Positions 1 to 29,854 of a stretch of 64,000 nucleotides of DNA are shown here, in pieces. The notes beneath the pieces were generated by a model, which was not told the DNA's origin, made no database searches, and worked only from the letters and a program-made list of their open reading frames with translations. The DNA comes from Parapristionchus giblindavisi. Lineage: Eukaryota; Nematoda; Chromadorea; Rhabditida; Diplogasteridae. The DNA is taken from positions 992,001 through 1,056,000 of the forward strand of contig CALSFV010000215.1 in NCBI GenBank assembly GCA_943737045.1, in the 5' to 3' direction. The first letter of the stretch is position 1; each line of letters starts with the position of its first letter. Made by a program: the position numbers and the translations under genes.

Positions 1-100
1 CCTACATTATCTTTTATAATGTAAAAGGTAATAAAATGTGTTTCAGTAGATTTGAAAAAATATGGTGTCCTTATATATTTTAATTGCATTATAATCGCAG

Positions 101-17090
<16,990 letters not shown>

Positions 17091-17105
<15 letters not shown>

Positions 17106-17255
17106 TCTTTGATCTTTGATCTGTCTCCCTACCTTGTTCATCTCCAGATTACGATCGGAATGATCTTTGATCGCTTATCTGTCCCCCTACCTTGTTCATC
17201 TCCAGATTACGATCGGAATGATCTCTGATCTCTGGTCTTTTTCCCCACCTTGTTC
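17091..17255 (+). repeat. 58-bp tandem repeat overlapping the B56 stop codon
   Basis: Three copies of a 58-bp unit start at 17093, 17151 and 17209. The first begins within the last sense codons of the B56 gene, so the codons for Leu-Arg-Ser-Glu-stop (CTACGATCAGAATGA) are repeated twice more in the 3' UTR as TTACGATCGGAATGA. The unit also carries the dispersed GATCTTTGATCT word. Because 58 is not a multiple of 3, each copy falls in a new frame. Confidence 0.9.
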
Positions 17256-18727
17256 CATGTTCAAGTAGATATGCCTCATATGTGTTATATACATAAATTT
17301 ATACTGTAATATTAGGGAGTAGAAGTGATTGTGTTGTTTGTTGTATTAATAGTGTCCTTTCTTCTCTCATGAACGAGTTTATACAATGCCCTCCCATGAT
17401 TGATCTTTGATCCTTCACTTGTCTCCAAGCTCTTTAGCTCGTCTTCCCCTTTCATCTACAGTATATCTCAGATAGGATTCTTATCCTACTGTATTCCTGT
17501 CCCATTGATTCATTAGTCATCTCTCGGTTTCAATTCATTTATATTATTCCTGTTCATCATCTTCATCATCATTGTACACGGGCGTTCTCATTGCCTCCAT
17601 TATGTTTTCTTTGTCTTTTCATTGATCTTTTATTCTCATCTTTGATATCTTTTCCTAATTTCTTTACTTTTAAATTTAATCTTTCGGCATAGAAGATCTG
17701 TAAATGAATAGTATTTCTGTACCTACCCCGTCCTTTTTTTTAAATATCGATTGCTAATTAAGTACCGTCCGTCATTTTCGTTATCGATCGATTGTAGTTC
17801 ATCATTCGAAGCATTATTATTATTACAACACCAGTGCAGTGATTATTATCATTTCGAGTGACTACACTACTATTGATTTGTGCTTTCGCTCTTTCGATTA
17901 TTATCGATTAGTTTTTTCTTGATAATTATCGATTAGCTCTCTATACCCCTATTCCTTTCCCCCACTGTTCAGCATATACAAATTTATAATACAATCAATG
18001 CAGCTTGTTCATTCTTCTTTGTCTTTTTTCTCATTTTATGTACACTTTTTTAGCGCAAAAAAAACTTTGATACCAACCCCCAATATGGTCATATCGCACT
18101 CTCTCAGTGTACATGTGTTACCTTTACTCTTTATCTATGAATACGATAAATTAATATCGAATCGATCGATTCATTGTCCCATCAACCATTGTAGAGTATG
18201 CACGCGTGCGGTAAAGGTGGACCGGGTTTTCCATCTCAGTACAGTAAAATAATTTATCCATACATTTTCAGTTCTCATTACAGGTCCATATTATTAGGGA
18301 ATATAGTTTCCACTTAATTTTTTAGTAAAGAGAACATAAAATAAGTTTCAAATTTATCTTGTCTTTGCGTCATGTATGTACAAATGTGAATAACTGCAAA
18401 AAATATCAAACCGAAATATTTATCCGTAAAGAATAGGTTAAATCGAATTTTGAATTCGCAAAATATGAGAGTAATACATGTACTGTACATAACATGAGAA
18501 CCTTGTATTCGTGTTTCGTTGCAATTGAGCAGAGAGATTATAATATCAATCGATTCAAGATAAATTATCGATCGACTAACCGATTATTACAATATTGAAT
18601 ACTATGTACATGATAAGTAGTGTTGATGGTAGATCATCAATAATAATCAGACCACCTTCCCTAGGTTACTAGGTAAGAGTAGTTAAAAACATCAGGGATA
18701 CTGTAGGGGCGAATCAATAATGGTAGA
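17256..18727. other. Convergent intergenic region between the B56 and CPT1 genes
   Basis: About 1.5 kb holding the 3' UTRs of the two convergent genes. It is AT-rich, with scattered ATCGAT and TTATCGATTA words. I found no clear AATAAA for either gene, no RNA gene and no credible reading frame. Confidence 0.5.
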
Positions 18728-21700
18728 TCATTGTTGTTTGATGGCATCTTCGACCATTTCACGCATCTCCTTGAAAACTTGCAGAAGAGTCTCACGGAAC
18801 CGAACCGCGCACTGAACATATCAATTATAGATTGTGAAGCTACCGTAATCTTCAATTTGAAGTATCACCAACCATTACTACCTATAAGTTTTGCCACTTC
18901 TACAGCAATCAAAATCGATATTCTCTCTATACTTACCGTATCGGGGAAGCTCTTCCATGATGTTATCTGACAAGTGAAGAGATCTCCAGTAGCGCCAATT
19001 GAGTAACACACACCGTACTTTGAACCATCAGGGGTAGCGAAACCACCTGAACTTAGAAATACTTAGTGACTTATACCGTAAATATCTCTTAAGATAAGTA
19101 TTCAACCATAAATTCGCTCTGATGAACATCTACCGTACCTGCAGGCCAGAAGAGATCTCTCGCTTTGTTCAACGCTGGCGAGAATTCTTTTGTCTGATGT
19201 TGTGGTACCTGAAAGGAGAAACAAAATTGACATTATCACTCTTTTCATTCTTTTGTATGATTAAATTATGTCTGTACATGTTTATCATAAACCGATGATA
19301 TCATTTCTGCATGATTACAGTGTGTGGAGTGGTCTCAATTGAGACCTACATAATAATAAGGTAAGTTGCTCGCCCTATTTATAGTTAGCCCTACCCAGCG
19401 TAGCCTTCCATACCTGTACTACTATGGAAATAAGTGTATGACAATTGATTGCAGGATGCTTCTGGCAGCATTGTTGTCAATCATGGCCATATCTACAGTA
19501 GTCTTTATATGTGGTAAAAAACCACCCCCAAAGAACGAGAAGAAGTTGACCAGATCAATGATTGGAGCAAAGTCTGCACAGACTGCAACTGGAACCGAAG
19601 GTGGTACGACGACTACAGTTTTGATATTTGATCATTGATTTTTGGTGATCATTTACATTCAGGCGGCTAATCATCTACCTAATCAATCAATCGATCAACT
19701 AATGAGACAGAACAATCCCTCCCTTCAATCCCTTATTTCTCTCACAATTACCCATATTAAGAGATAAAAGCAATCTTGTCTAAATAAACTATCTAATCTG
19801 GTCAACGCATCTTGTTTCTAAAACATCGACATTTTCTAATTAGACTAGCAATTTGGGTATAGTTCAGGCGGGAGATTTAATTTGAATAATATCTTACTTG
19901 ACTTGTGGAGAGTGAATAGTTCATGGAGAAGACTTTATCGAGGAAGGGTGATGTCTTGCCTAGATACTTAGAGAGTACAACGAGAGCGAAGAGATGACGA
20001 TCAACACTTCGACCTTAATAACTTATACCTTAAGACCTTAAGAACTAAGTCTACTATCTTACCTGCCATGGCATCTCTTGTCATCTCTTGATGACGACCA
20101 CATGCCACCTTGAGCAATTCCCATTTCGTCTTGGCAGATTCATTCTGGAATGAATTGCATTGTAGATCTTAATTATTGCTATCTATTTTACATAGTCTAA
20201 TTATACCGACTAATATTATTTCGTGCAGATTCATGCGAGGTCTGATCAAGATGAAATACAATTAGAATGAATGAAGGATAGAAACCCAATCTACATATTT
20301 AGCAATAAACTGAATGGTATATTGAATATTTCATGCGTTGCTCACATAGCTTTCCCATTTTTTTCCGTTTTCGTGACAAAATGATAATTCTTACATATTT
20401 AGCGAGAATGAACCATGTTACAGAAAGTTCAAAGATCAAAGACCAACTTTGTTCTCCAATGATCGTACGAATGCACAACTTTGATCCGTACAACTTCTAA
20501 TAGTTTCTGTTCGTCCCTCTCTCCACAATCTCATCACTGCAGGCTCATAGGTCAAATCGAATCTACCTTGGTCCTAAACAGAACGAAGTTAGATTACGGT
20601 AGAGATCAAAGATCAACTCACTCTGTAATAGGCAGTCTGTAGGGCCATCTGAATGAATGCGTCCGGTGATACCTTGGCTTTCTTGATGAAATCCTGAAAG
20701 ACCAGAGAGTAAAGACCAAAGATCAAAGATCATTCTCGAACCTTTCCATAATCGGTGTGAAGGATGAAAGCATTGTCAAAATCATCAGCAACATTCTTTG
20801 CGAACGTGTACGCTTCGTTAATTCCATCTTGAGTCTGCAATGTATGATCGATTAGTCTTGGCTACCGTATACCCTAACTCGGCTACAGTACCTCCTGATC
20901 AAGATCCCACCGTAGTCGTTCGGGAGTGGGTACCTTGGATACGGTACCGAGACAGTGTCCATCTGGTCCATATGAGGGTGAGAATGCCTCGTGGTACTTT
21001 GCATACTCACGAATGTGAACGTGGATCATTGCATCCACGACGGAGTGCTCGGCATTTGAGGTGAACTGAAATGTGGTAGGGTTACGGTAGGTTACTGTAC
21101 GTTTAGCTTATGACATTACAGTACTAAAGGAATTCTGTAAGTATCGGGACCAAGGTATCAAACACGATTACTGTAAGTCTCTAGATTTGGGCGATAGCCG
21201 ATTCGAAATTCTACCGTACCCGTCCATTCTTTGAGAAGAAGTAGACGGATGGTTTGTCCATCCAAAGAGCATATCCATGTCCAGTCAGAGCTCTCTTGTA
21301 TTCACTCTCCAATAGTGAGGGATCCTGAACGATGATTAATATCATTACACTAAATCGAAAACGTCGATAGTTTTCTATAGGCCGACATATGCTAATCGTA
21401 TACACTACGAAACTACAGTACACCCCCACCTTTTCATCGAAGAAGTGCTCTTCGTCATCCAGGAAGATGATGTCGAGGGCTGATTCGATAATATTCAGGG
21501 ACTCCTGATTGATTCCTGAATATTTATATAATATTAGATCATATTTATTGATGGTCGTTGTGAATATTGGTCAATGAATGCAATGAAAGAAATGAACAAT
21601 AAACGTTACCTTCATTGAATTTGTTCGTTCTAATCTTTGCCCATAGATCTCTTGGTCCACATGTTAGAGCTGACAGATATTTCTCGCCAGGGGCTGGTTC

Positions 21701-24538
21701 AGCGACACGATCGATAATCGCTTGGAGTGATCTACAAAATACAAAGATCAGTCGTTCGAGATCAAAGATCAACTCCAAAAGATCAAAGATCAACTGTATC
21801 TACCTTTCGACTTCAGCAGAGTTGAGCAGTCTCTTTCCTTCGAATACAGGTACTTTGTACCAGCATCCACGACAGTAAACAGCAATGTGATAGGCATCCG
21901 GAAGACGAACCATTATATCTATAATCGATAATTGAGAAAGAGATCCATCAATCAATATTTAATTAAAACACTTTTCATACGACCTACAAACTGTTTGAAA
22001 ACTGAGTACGATGGTCATATGATTGGAAATGGATGATTAACTTTTCAAATAAATTTAAAAGAGACACCCCCAGCAAATTTGAAACTCTCGGCTCTGGCAA
22101 GGCTCTCTCGTTTTCTTGTCTACGAGAGAGCGTTGCCAGAGTGGAAAGTAAAATTAGCTCCGGATATCCTGTAATATATTTCTTACCACTCTTCTCATGT
22201 GGAATACGAATTGTACGATGATAGTCGATGTACTGTTGAGAACACATTGGAATACCTCCAAGGGTAATCTACAAATGATCTTTGATCTCTCCATTTTTAG
22301 TATGCTATTGTATTTGATCTCTTCAATGTGTAGTTCAATGTGATCTTTGATCTTTCAAAACCTCCTACCCTAAAACTCCAGAGACTACATCGCTTCTCCT
22401 CTAATCTGTCTTATTCTTTTCTCATGCACTCTTTTACTCTTCATCAGTAGTATAGTTTGCTATACTACTTTCATCTCTACCCTCTCTCATTCACCACACT
22501 ATCTCATCTCATCTCTTTATGTGTTCATTATCTAACTGTGTGCTCTCTCACTTTGCAACACTCTCTAGCTCTGAACCTGTCAAGTTGTTCTACAGTGCGC
22601 AATAGAGATGAGCGGAGGGGGGCGATTGGACTTTGACCCCCCTCCTCCCCCGTGGATGTACTATACCATGGCCCTACATTCTATCTAGGTTGGTGTCTGT
22701 TTTTTGATCTGACCTACCTACTAATGGCTGTAGATCGTTCTAGAAACTCCTAGACTCATAATAGATTGTCAAATAATAAGACTGAATTACCGGTGCCATT
22801 GCTTGTTCCTCAATGAACTCTCGACAGTATCTGATACGAAGAAGCGTGACATGTGCAGCACGAGCAGCCTTAAATGAAATCACTTAGTATTTAGTAAGTT
22901 AAGGTCGTACCTTAACTAAATAAGTCATTAAGTACCTGGACATGGGTGGTTGGTCTGAAGCATATATCAGCACATCCAACATTGGAACGAATAAGCGAGT
23001 CTCTGTATCTCATGTAGACAACTTCCTTCCACCAATCGGTTACCTTAAGAGATAAGGTCATTTAAGTCTTAGCTAAAGTCGTTTAAGTCACTTACATAGT
23101 TCTTACTGAAGAGCCATTTCATCCATAGTTTCTTCTGTAATTCAGGTGCAAGATCACGTTCGAATTCTCCTGCCAATGTCTTCATCTCTTCGTACTCTTC
23201 CTCACTCAAAATAGGTTTCACCATACGCAGATACTGTAATGTGGTGTTTCTATTAGGATATGTCGCCAGTCAAGCTTTCAATCTGTATGATGAATAGTAA
23301 AAGTCGTCTACCGTATACCTTTGTGGTGGTCTCATTGACAGAAGGGAGACGAAGAGTTGGAATGAGTCCTTGAAGAGCGAATGAAGACTGAGGAATCTTA
23401 TTCAGTGCTCCAATCAACATCTACAAATATCGATCGATTACGGTATGTCGAACGGTATTATTGATTGATCTCTGTATTTTGAATACGATCTTTCAGTATT
23501 ACTGTAATTTGATTACGGTGTTTTCATATTGTCTGACCTTCCAACATTTTGTAAATGTTGTGACTACAATGGTCATGTACCCGATAAATAATTGTCACCA
23601 TTTGAGAACACGAGGAGATAAGAGTGAAATAATGAATGTACGGAAAAAGTCCATGATCATGACTAAGCGAACCTTGGACCTCGAATTGTCCTTGTAAATA
23701 CAGTGACTCTAATTATAAAAAAAAGATACAAACTACTAATTTTAAAGCATAAAAATGTACCATGAATGCCTTGGTCGGCAGACTTGGCTTCTTGCCAATT
23801 TCCTCGTACAACCATCCCGTGTAGTGAAGACAACAGTAAATGGTAAATCTAACAGAGAGTACGAGTAGAGCCAGAGTAGGAATGATGAGAATGATAAGTG
23901 CTGATAGTCGAGACGGTGCAGACACATTGCCACTCAAATAAATCAATAGTTGATTTAATTAAATCGATAATCCATCAGTAACCCATCGATAAAAGTACTT
24001 ACAATGCGGGCAGCAATACAACTTCTACGTTGGAGGTCACCGTTGATAGTGGAGAGAGACCGAGAATGTCAGCTACGATAAGAAGAAGACCACAGTAGAT
24101 GAGAAGTTCGAATGTGAAGGGGAAGATGGCATTTCGCCAACGATTCTGTAATACGTCATCTTTGATCTTTGATCTTTATATTCACAATTTCAGAATCAGC
24201 CTGGTGATCTGAGGTCTCATACTCTATTCATATATTTGATAATGGTCTAATAGTTAGTTATTGACTCTTGTCGGCAAAAAGGTAAATGTACAATTCGTTA
24301 TTCAAGCACACGAAGCCCCGCGGTTGACCATTGCTAAACCAGTGATAATTCACTAGCCTAGCAGTGAAAACCAGGACTATTTATCACTGGTTGTCTAAGA
24401 GACGATAATTTTGTAATTATAAATATAATTATTATTAGTTTATCTTACACTAATCTTGAATGGTTCTCCTACAGTATCCTCCTTTCCTCCCAGCATCAAT
24501 ACTTCTTTGTTTCCCATTTTGGATTTCTCACTTGTCAT
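18728..24538 (-). CDS. CPT1-type carnitine O-acyltransferase, 21 exons
   Basis: Transfers long-chain acyl groups from CoA to carnitine at the outer mitochondrial membrane, the entry step for fatty-acid oxidation. Exons 5' to 3': 24449-24538, 24003-24145, 23761-23932, 23319-23420, 23096-23233, 22936-23043, 22791-22868, 22187-22268, 21804-21918, 21610-21731, 21430-21515, 21220-21324, 20892-21065, 20742-20834, 20622-20693, 20469-20573, 20063-20144, 19898-20013, 19139-19208, 18937-19046, 18728-18811; 748 aa, open and in phase. Two hydrophobic segments (about 36-58 and 89-115) flank a short loop, as in CPT1 and unlike CPT2. Catalytic His454 lies in [11 protein letters not shown]. Other family motifs are [33 protein letters not shown] (580-589), [16 protein letters not shown] and STSQVPQHQ. 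The segment before the first membrane helix is only about 35 residues and lacks recognisable similarity to the malonyl-CoA-sensing N-terminus of mammalian CPT1A. An acceptor 41 nt before the ATG could be a trans-splice site. Nematodes have several CPT1 paralogues, so no symbol is given. Confidence 0.95.
22092..22141. repeat. 19-bp-arm hairpin in a CPT1 intron
   Basis: CTCTGGCAAGGCTCTCTCG and the complement of CGAGAGAGCGTTGCCAGAG pair with one mismatch around a 12-nt loop, inside the intron between exons 8 and 9 (21919-22186). The arms are long for chance. It could be a relic palindromic element or a small hairpin RNA; neither is shown. Confidence 0.75.
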
Positions 24539-25319
24539 CCAACGATGAGAGTGAAGCACAAGTGGGTGGAGTCTGCAAAATAAAAATAAAAATTTACAAT
24601 TTATTTTCAGTCAAGTAAACAGAAAAATGATGAGATGTGAGTAATGTTTGCAGTATTAATATGATCCTTCAGAAGTTGATAACAATAACAGGAAACTGTA
24701 GACATATTGATAATAAGGTATTAATCATTTATTTTGCAACATGGTTTGTTAGGATGTGTTTGGGATACATATTTTATTCTCTGAGAAACTGGCTATTGTA
24801 CTGTTATGAATACTTTACAATGCCAATCCAACATTATCCAAATGTAAAGAAACACTTTGTCATAGAAACAGAATGAGAAGCGGAAGAAGGAAAAGGGATA
24901 GACATGAAGATTAAGGGGCTAAATAAATTAATGGATAGAGAATATTTTAATGGCAATCTCTTTATGTAACTCATTATCTACATATATGGTCCTTGACAAC
25001 GAGTAGTCAACAATGAAGAGATCATTACGCTTTCTATTAGTTTTAAAAATCATGATCAGCGGGATACTCAATCTACAGAAATCTCCAAATCAGTGAAAAT
25101 AGTGGAAGAGGAACTTCCCTACTACTATGATATCTTGAGAGATTTGAAACTACAAAGCAAAATTAGAATACACTGTATTACATATTGTAAGAAGAAGAGA
25201 AAGATTACGGTATCCTTTCAAGTTACTCGAAAGATACTGTAGAAGTATACGATAGAGATATACAAGAGTGAAAGGATGATGAATAGATCCTAAGCTGGAT
25301 TGTAGAGATGCTAATATGA

Positions 25320-25740
25320 GAGGAAGAGATATAGAGGAAGAGGGAGAGGGAGAGGAAGATGAGGCAGAGGGAGAGAAGGGGGCGGAGTCAGGAATGAAGA
25401 GGGAGAGGCACATGGGGAGGGTCAAAGTCCAATTGTACCTCTTTTAGAAGAAGTAGAAGAAGAAGGAGAGGGAGAGGGAGGAGAGGGGATGTAACAAAAC
25501 GATGTATAGGTGTAGGTAGGTGGTATAAGGAAAAAAACGAGAGATCTCTTGGCCCATCTAGGTGGTTTAGATGGGTCAAGAAAGGGTAAAAGGGAGGGTC
25601 GAAGTCCAATCTTCGAAGGGCGAATATACTTTAGGCAGGGGATGAAAGGAAGAGGGAGAGGGAGAGGGACAACGTGACAGTTTATCATTACAACCACGAT
25701 TGGTTACAGTGAAAAGGGGGTCACAGTCCATTTCATTCAT
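25320..25740. repeat. Purine-rich block with recurring GGTCAAAGTCCAAT word
   Basis: GAGGGAGAGG-type sequence punctuated by GAGGGTCAAAGTCCAATTG (about 25417), GAGGGTCGAAGTCCAATC (about 25595) and GGGGGTCACAGTCC (about 25717). Its complement reappears near 22625 (GGACTTTGACCCCC). The pattern suggests several decayed copies of one small repeat. Confidence 0.6.
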
Positions 25741-26509
25741 TACTATCCCTGACAGGATACAAAGTATACTCACGTGGTGTCGTTATACACATTGATATGA
25801 TACCGTATAGCTATGATATCGAAACAACTACATTCTTTTATCTATATTATGGTATACTGTATGAATATCTGACTCGGCATACAGTACTAGTGTTTCACAA
25901 TTCGAACGTACTGTAATGCTGCATTTGTTTTGTACTTTAGTACCAATGAAAATTTGGGTATGATAGATTATTGCACGAGAAAAAAGATATATTTTAGTTT
26001 ATGTTTACGTTTTTTTGTGTTTCATTGCCGATTACAAAATCAGTGAGATTATTTCGAGTTCATTATTCTCTCATCATTTTCTTCTAGACTTTTATCACTG
26101 ATCTTCGAATGTGACACGACACAAAAAAATAACGCCCATAAAGAGATAAATTTAAATTGTACTCTTGATTAAATGTTTGATGGCTCTCTGAAAACATCAA
26201 TATATTCAAAGCCAATTACTCGACAACAAGACAAATATTGGATTATTAATGATGTTGACATTGAATCAACTTTATCAGCTTATAATTTGAGTTTCGTACA
26301 TGGGTCGCCATGAGGTTTCTCCATTCAGAACGATCGTGCCTAGGTACTTGCAAGAATGTACTCGATTATTAATGGTGTTGTTCTTTTATGTGTTTGAAAG
26401 TTGATACTTCAAACTCCATGGGAGAGATAAAGTGAGAGTGTAGGAGGGTAGCCATTACGCTATGAGCACATGGAGAGAACAACCAACGTGCAAGAGTGCT
26501 TCTATCTCT

Positions 26510-26760
26510 CTTCTACTGATCATACTCTAACCAACTCTCTCTCTCTTATCTTCTACTCTCTATCTCTCTCTATCTCTATCCCTTGTCTGTGTATCTACTC
26601 TACTCTATCTCCATCTCTCCATCTTTCACTATCTCTCCTCCTTCTCCTTCGTTCTAGCCATCTTTCTCTTTCTTTGTATCCCTGTCTCTCTCAATTACCC
26701 CCATCCCTCTTCTCTTCCTCTCCCTTTCTCTCCCTCTCCCTTTCTCTCCCCTTCTGAATA
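26510..26760. repeat. Pyrimidine-rich (CT) low-complexity block
   Basis: About 250 bp of CTCTCT/CCATCT words with no motif on either strand. It yields a Ser/Leu repeat frame that is not a gene. Confidence 0.8.
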
Positions 26761-29204
26761 TTTTGTTGTGTATGTCGTGGTTGTCTTCCGTGAGTGGAGA
26801 CACCCATAACATATGAGAGAGAAAGGGAAAGTGAGAGATTTCCATGATGAATTTGGATTCACGCGGTCGACTTTGGACCCTCTATAATGTTTGATACATT
26901 CCATTTTCATAGCCACGAGGTCGTAAACCCCGCCCACTTTGACATAGACCCTGATCAGTAAGGTATCAAGGTATAGTAATCGTATTCGGATACAAGGTAC
27001 ACCGATCATATCCATGATGTGGATACTGTACCTAAACCTACAAGGTTGGCACTACCGTAACCGACGGGGGTCTTATCAATGACGAAATGTTCACTTGTTG
27101 TCCCGTGTGTGCAACAACTCGACCAAGAGAGACGCACGAGGGGAAAACAATTTTGCCTCACGACGTCGAATAAATAATGAAACTTCATTGGACTTTGGAC
27201 TTTACTGATAGGAGGACTATTGCACTTTCACATTTTCATGGTCAAAGTAGGATGATATTGGAAGATCGGAAACGAGGAATTACCCGAGTTGTCCATCGTT
27301 AACATTAACAAACGATCATTATTATTCATGTGTCGGAATTGTATTTTGTTATGAAGGGAAACCCTTGAAGTGTTCACTCTGACCACACTCTCACTGCAAG
27401 AAATTGTGAGTGGAGCGAAATATCAAAAAGTATCAATCTTCAAGAAATTCGGAATAGTCAAAGATATTCTGGAAGAGATCGTAGATGGACGTAAGATTCT
27501 TCTGAATGTATTCCATCAATATTCAATCCATACATGGGCAACATAGGGAATCGGTGTAGAAACTTAATTTTACACGTAAAATGAATTCCATTGAAAAAAA
27601 GCGTTTTTTCCCGGAAAATGCGTTATCCGTATGCACAGTTGTTCTCATGTTACGGAACATATTTTAAGCAAAAACTAGCTCTATTTTCCTTATAACGGAT
27701 CCTTGTAACAAATTCTTAAATTTTTAGTTTTGATTTTAATTTTTTTGTCAATTTCATCAGCATGCACACTTTATGCGAGGATGAAGCCGATATCTCAGAG
27801 AACGTCATCCAATTGTCAACGCTTTACTGAATTGAGATCTTAAAAGTTTTTTTAATATCCCGTTCGTAAATACACAAAACGTATAAGTATAGCATTGTAC
27901 TCACACTGATGGTGGACTGCGGGATTTTTGTGAGCACTTCTTAAAAATTGCATCCAAATTATTCAATCTTCTTGGCTTTCACCGAAAATCACTGACAATT
28001 ATTGAATTTCGTGAATCATTTTTTTACATGTATCGATAAATATAGATTACTTGCATTTATGTTTTGGACAATGAATTCGTATAAATCTATTGATCATTCA
28101 ATCATTTTTCATTTCATTCTTCTCGTTTCATTCTCTATATTTCGGTGGTTCTTCTCGATCAAAGTATGGTATGAAATTAATCAAATGTATTCGTTCATCG
28201 ATTGGTTCTTGCAGATGTTAGAACTTCGTCAAATCGATAATATATGAGAGGAATCGCGAGAAAATCGACCGTTTCGGAGGGTCCGCGGACATATAAAATT
28301 CGACCCCCTGAAAAATTCAGAATAAGTACTTTGAACGATGCTCTATCGAACTGCGTTTTCCGAATTTGCATATCTGCTCTCATTTTCGAATAGCGGTAGG
28401 TCAAAGTTGGCAGGTACGGTTTTTTTGGCTCGAGTGTGCGTCAGAAAAATGATCATAACTCCGTTCAAAATAATGATAGGCACTTTTTCAAAAAAAGCAT
28501 CGAAAGAGGAGATCTTGCGCAACATTTACCAGTTGATGACGTCATTTTTCGACCATGCGCCGGTGCTGGGCGGTCGGTTTTATGAAAAAGTGACGTAACT
28601 TTCCTAATCGGAAAAAGTGCACTTTTCTTCTATGCGCGTTTTGTTGCACCCATATGTGTCTAAAAATGACCCAAGTTTCAGAGGATTTCCGAATTGGAAA
28701 AAAAAGCGTTGATTTTAGTGACGCGACCTCGGCTTATTCCTTTATCAAGAAACAGCAAAGGAGCTAAAATGACTCAAAAACATCCGAAAAAACATTACGA
28801 GCTCAAAATACCCATATATGACAGTTATATGAAACACAAAATCACCAAGTTCCGAAAAATTTGAAAAAAACCGTATTTTGCTTTTCCACGTGGAAAAAAC
28901 GTTTCAGTAATGTTAATTAATCTTTATAATATTTCTTATAATGTTTTTGAACATTTATGTTTTTGGAAGTGAAGGCCTACCTGCTCTTAGAGTCGAGATA
29001 TCCGCCATCGAAATTACACGCGCGCGCCCCAACTCCGCGCGACTGCTCATCATCCGCTCTCTCACTCCCACACGCTCTTTCGTGAACAGACAGGGAGAGA
29101 AAAAAAGGAGAAGGGACACTAACATCTGACAACTACACGAAATGGAGATGTTAGAAAACTCTGAGCGAACTACGATAAATAAATAAATAAAATAAGCAAA
29201 ATCA

Positions 29205-29272
29205 TTCGAGACGTCGAGGTAAAGAGGTACCACTCTAAAAACACCGAGCGGGTTCGAACCCCGGTTCGATCC
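29205..29272 (+). ncRNA. tRNA-like (pol III B box) segment
   Basis: GCGGGTTCGAACCCCGG matches a T-arm and B box with a short pairing stem, just inside the left arm of the 4-kb inverted repeat. No matching A box or acceptor stem is evident, so a SINE remnant is likelier than a gene. Confidence 0.35.
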
Positions 29273-29435
29273 AAATCTTTTGCTGATTTTTACAGACACA
29301 AAAAACGTGTTCCACGGTATTTTTCGTGCTAAGAATGATGAAACAAGTTGTTTTGAGTCATTCTGAGCTGGAAAACGTTCATTTTATGGCAACACATCTC
29401 TTCTCTCTTCATCTCTTCATTCACGTTCATTTTCT

Positions 29436-29561
29436 TCATCGCGAACGGTCGGTCAGCTCACTCTCTCCCACCGCCCCTTGGAACAGAAATTCGTGGATCC
29501 TTCTCCTAGCAGGAATGACACCCAGGAGAAGTAGTGTCACAATGAGTGGAACCACAACCAT
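29436..29561 (-). CDS. Possible 41-aa single-membrane-span ORF inside the 4-kb element
   Basis: ATG at 29561 to TGA at 29438-29436. It begins MVVVPLIVTLLLLGVIP, a strongly hydrophobic stretch followed by ARRRIHEF, as in a type II anchor, then a polar tail. No family was recognised and no poly(A) or promoter was seen. It may be an exon fragment carried by the element or chance. Confidence 0.15.
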   Translation of the reverse strand: MVVVPLIVTLLLLGVIPARRRIHEFLFQGAVGESELTDRSR

Positions 29562-29854
29562 GTTGAAGAATGGAAGTAAGGCAGGTCAACGATCAATCAG
29601 GATTGGTACGATGAAAAAAACATCTCTTCTCAAAGGGTAATAGAGGCGGATGGGCGCGCAAGCGAAATGCTCTTCCCGCACATAAGTATAAAACGCTCGC
29701 AAGTAAAACAATTTATGGATCCCCCTAGCACTGCTAGGAATCTACTATAAATTATTGTTAATCCATCACACATATAATTTGTCTCTGTCTCATTCGATCA
29801 CTAAACTAAAAACATCCTTAAAACATCCGTTTGTCATCCATTTCTCTTTGTAAT

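Larger units (their letters stand above)
24580..28240. other. Gene-poor interval upstream of the CPT1 gene
   Basis: 3.7 kb upstream of the CPT1-like gene, without any exon I could support. It contains the CPT1 promoter by position, a purine-rich block (25320-25680), a pyrimidine-rich block (26510-26760) and a recurring GGGTC(A/G)AAGTCCAAT word. Several open frames of 80-100 codons lie in the skewed blocks and are composition artefacts. Confidence 0.5.

Noticed and set aside
28338..29299. Several open frames of 60-114 codons in the arms of the 4-kb inverted repeat
   Set aside because: They occur in both arms as mirror images, are broken by the small differences between arms, and show no known domain.
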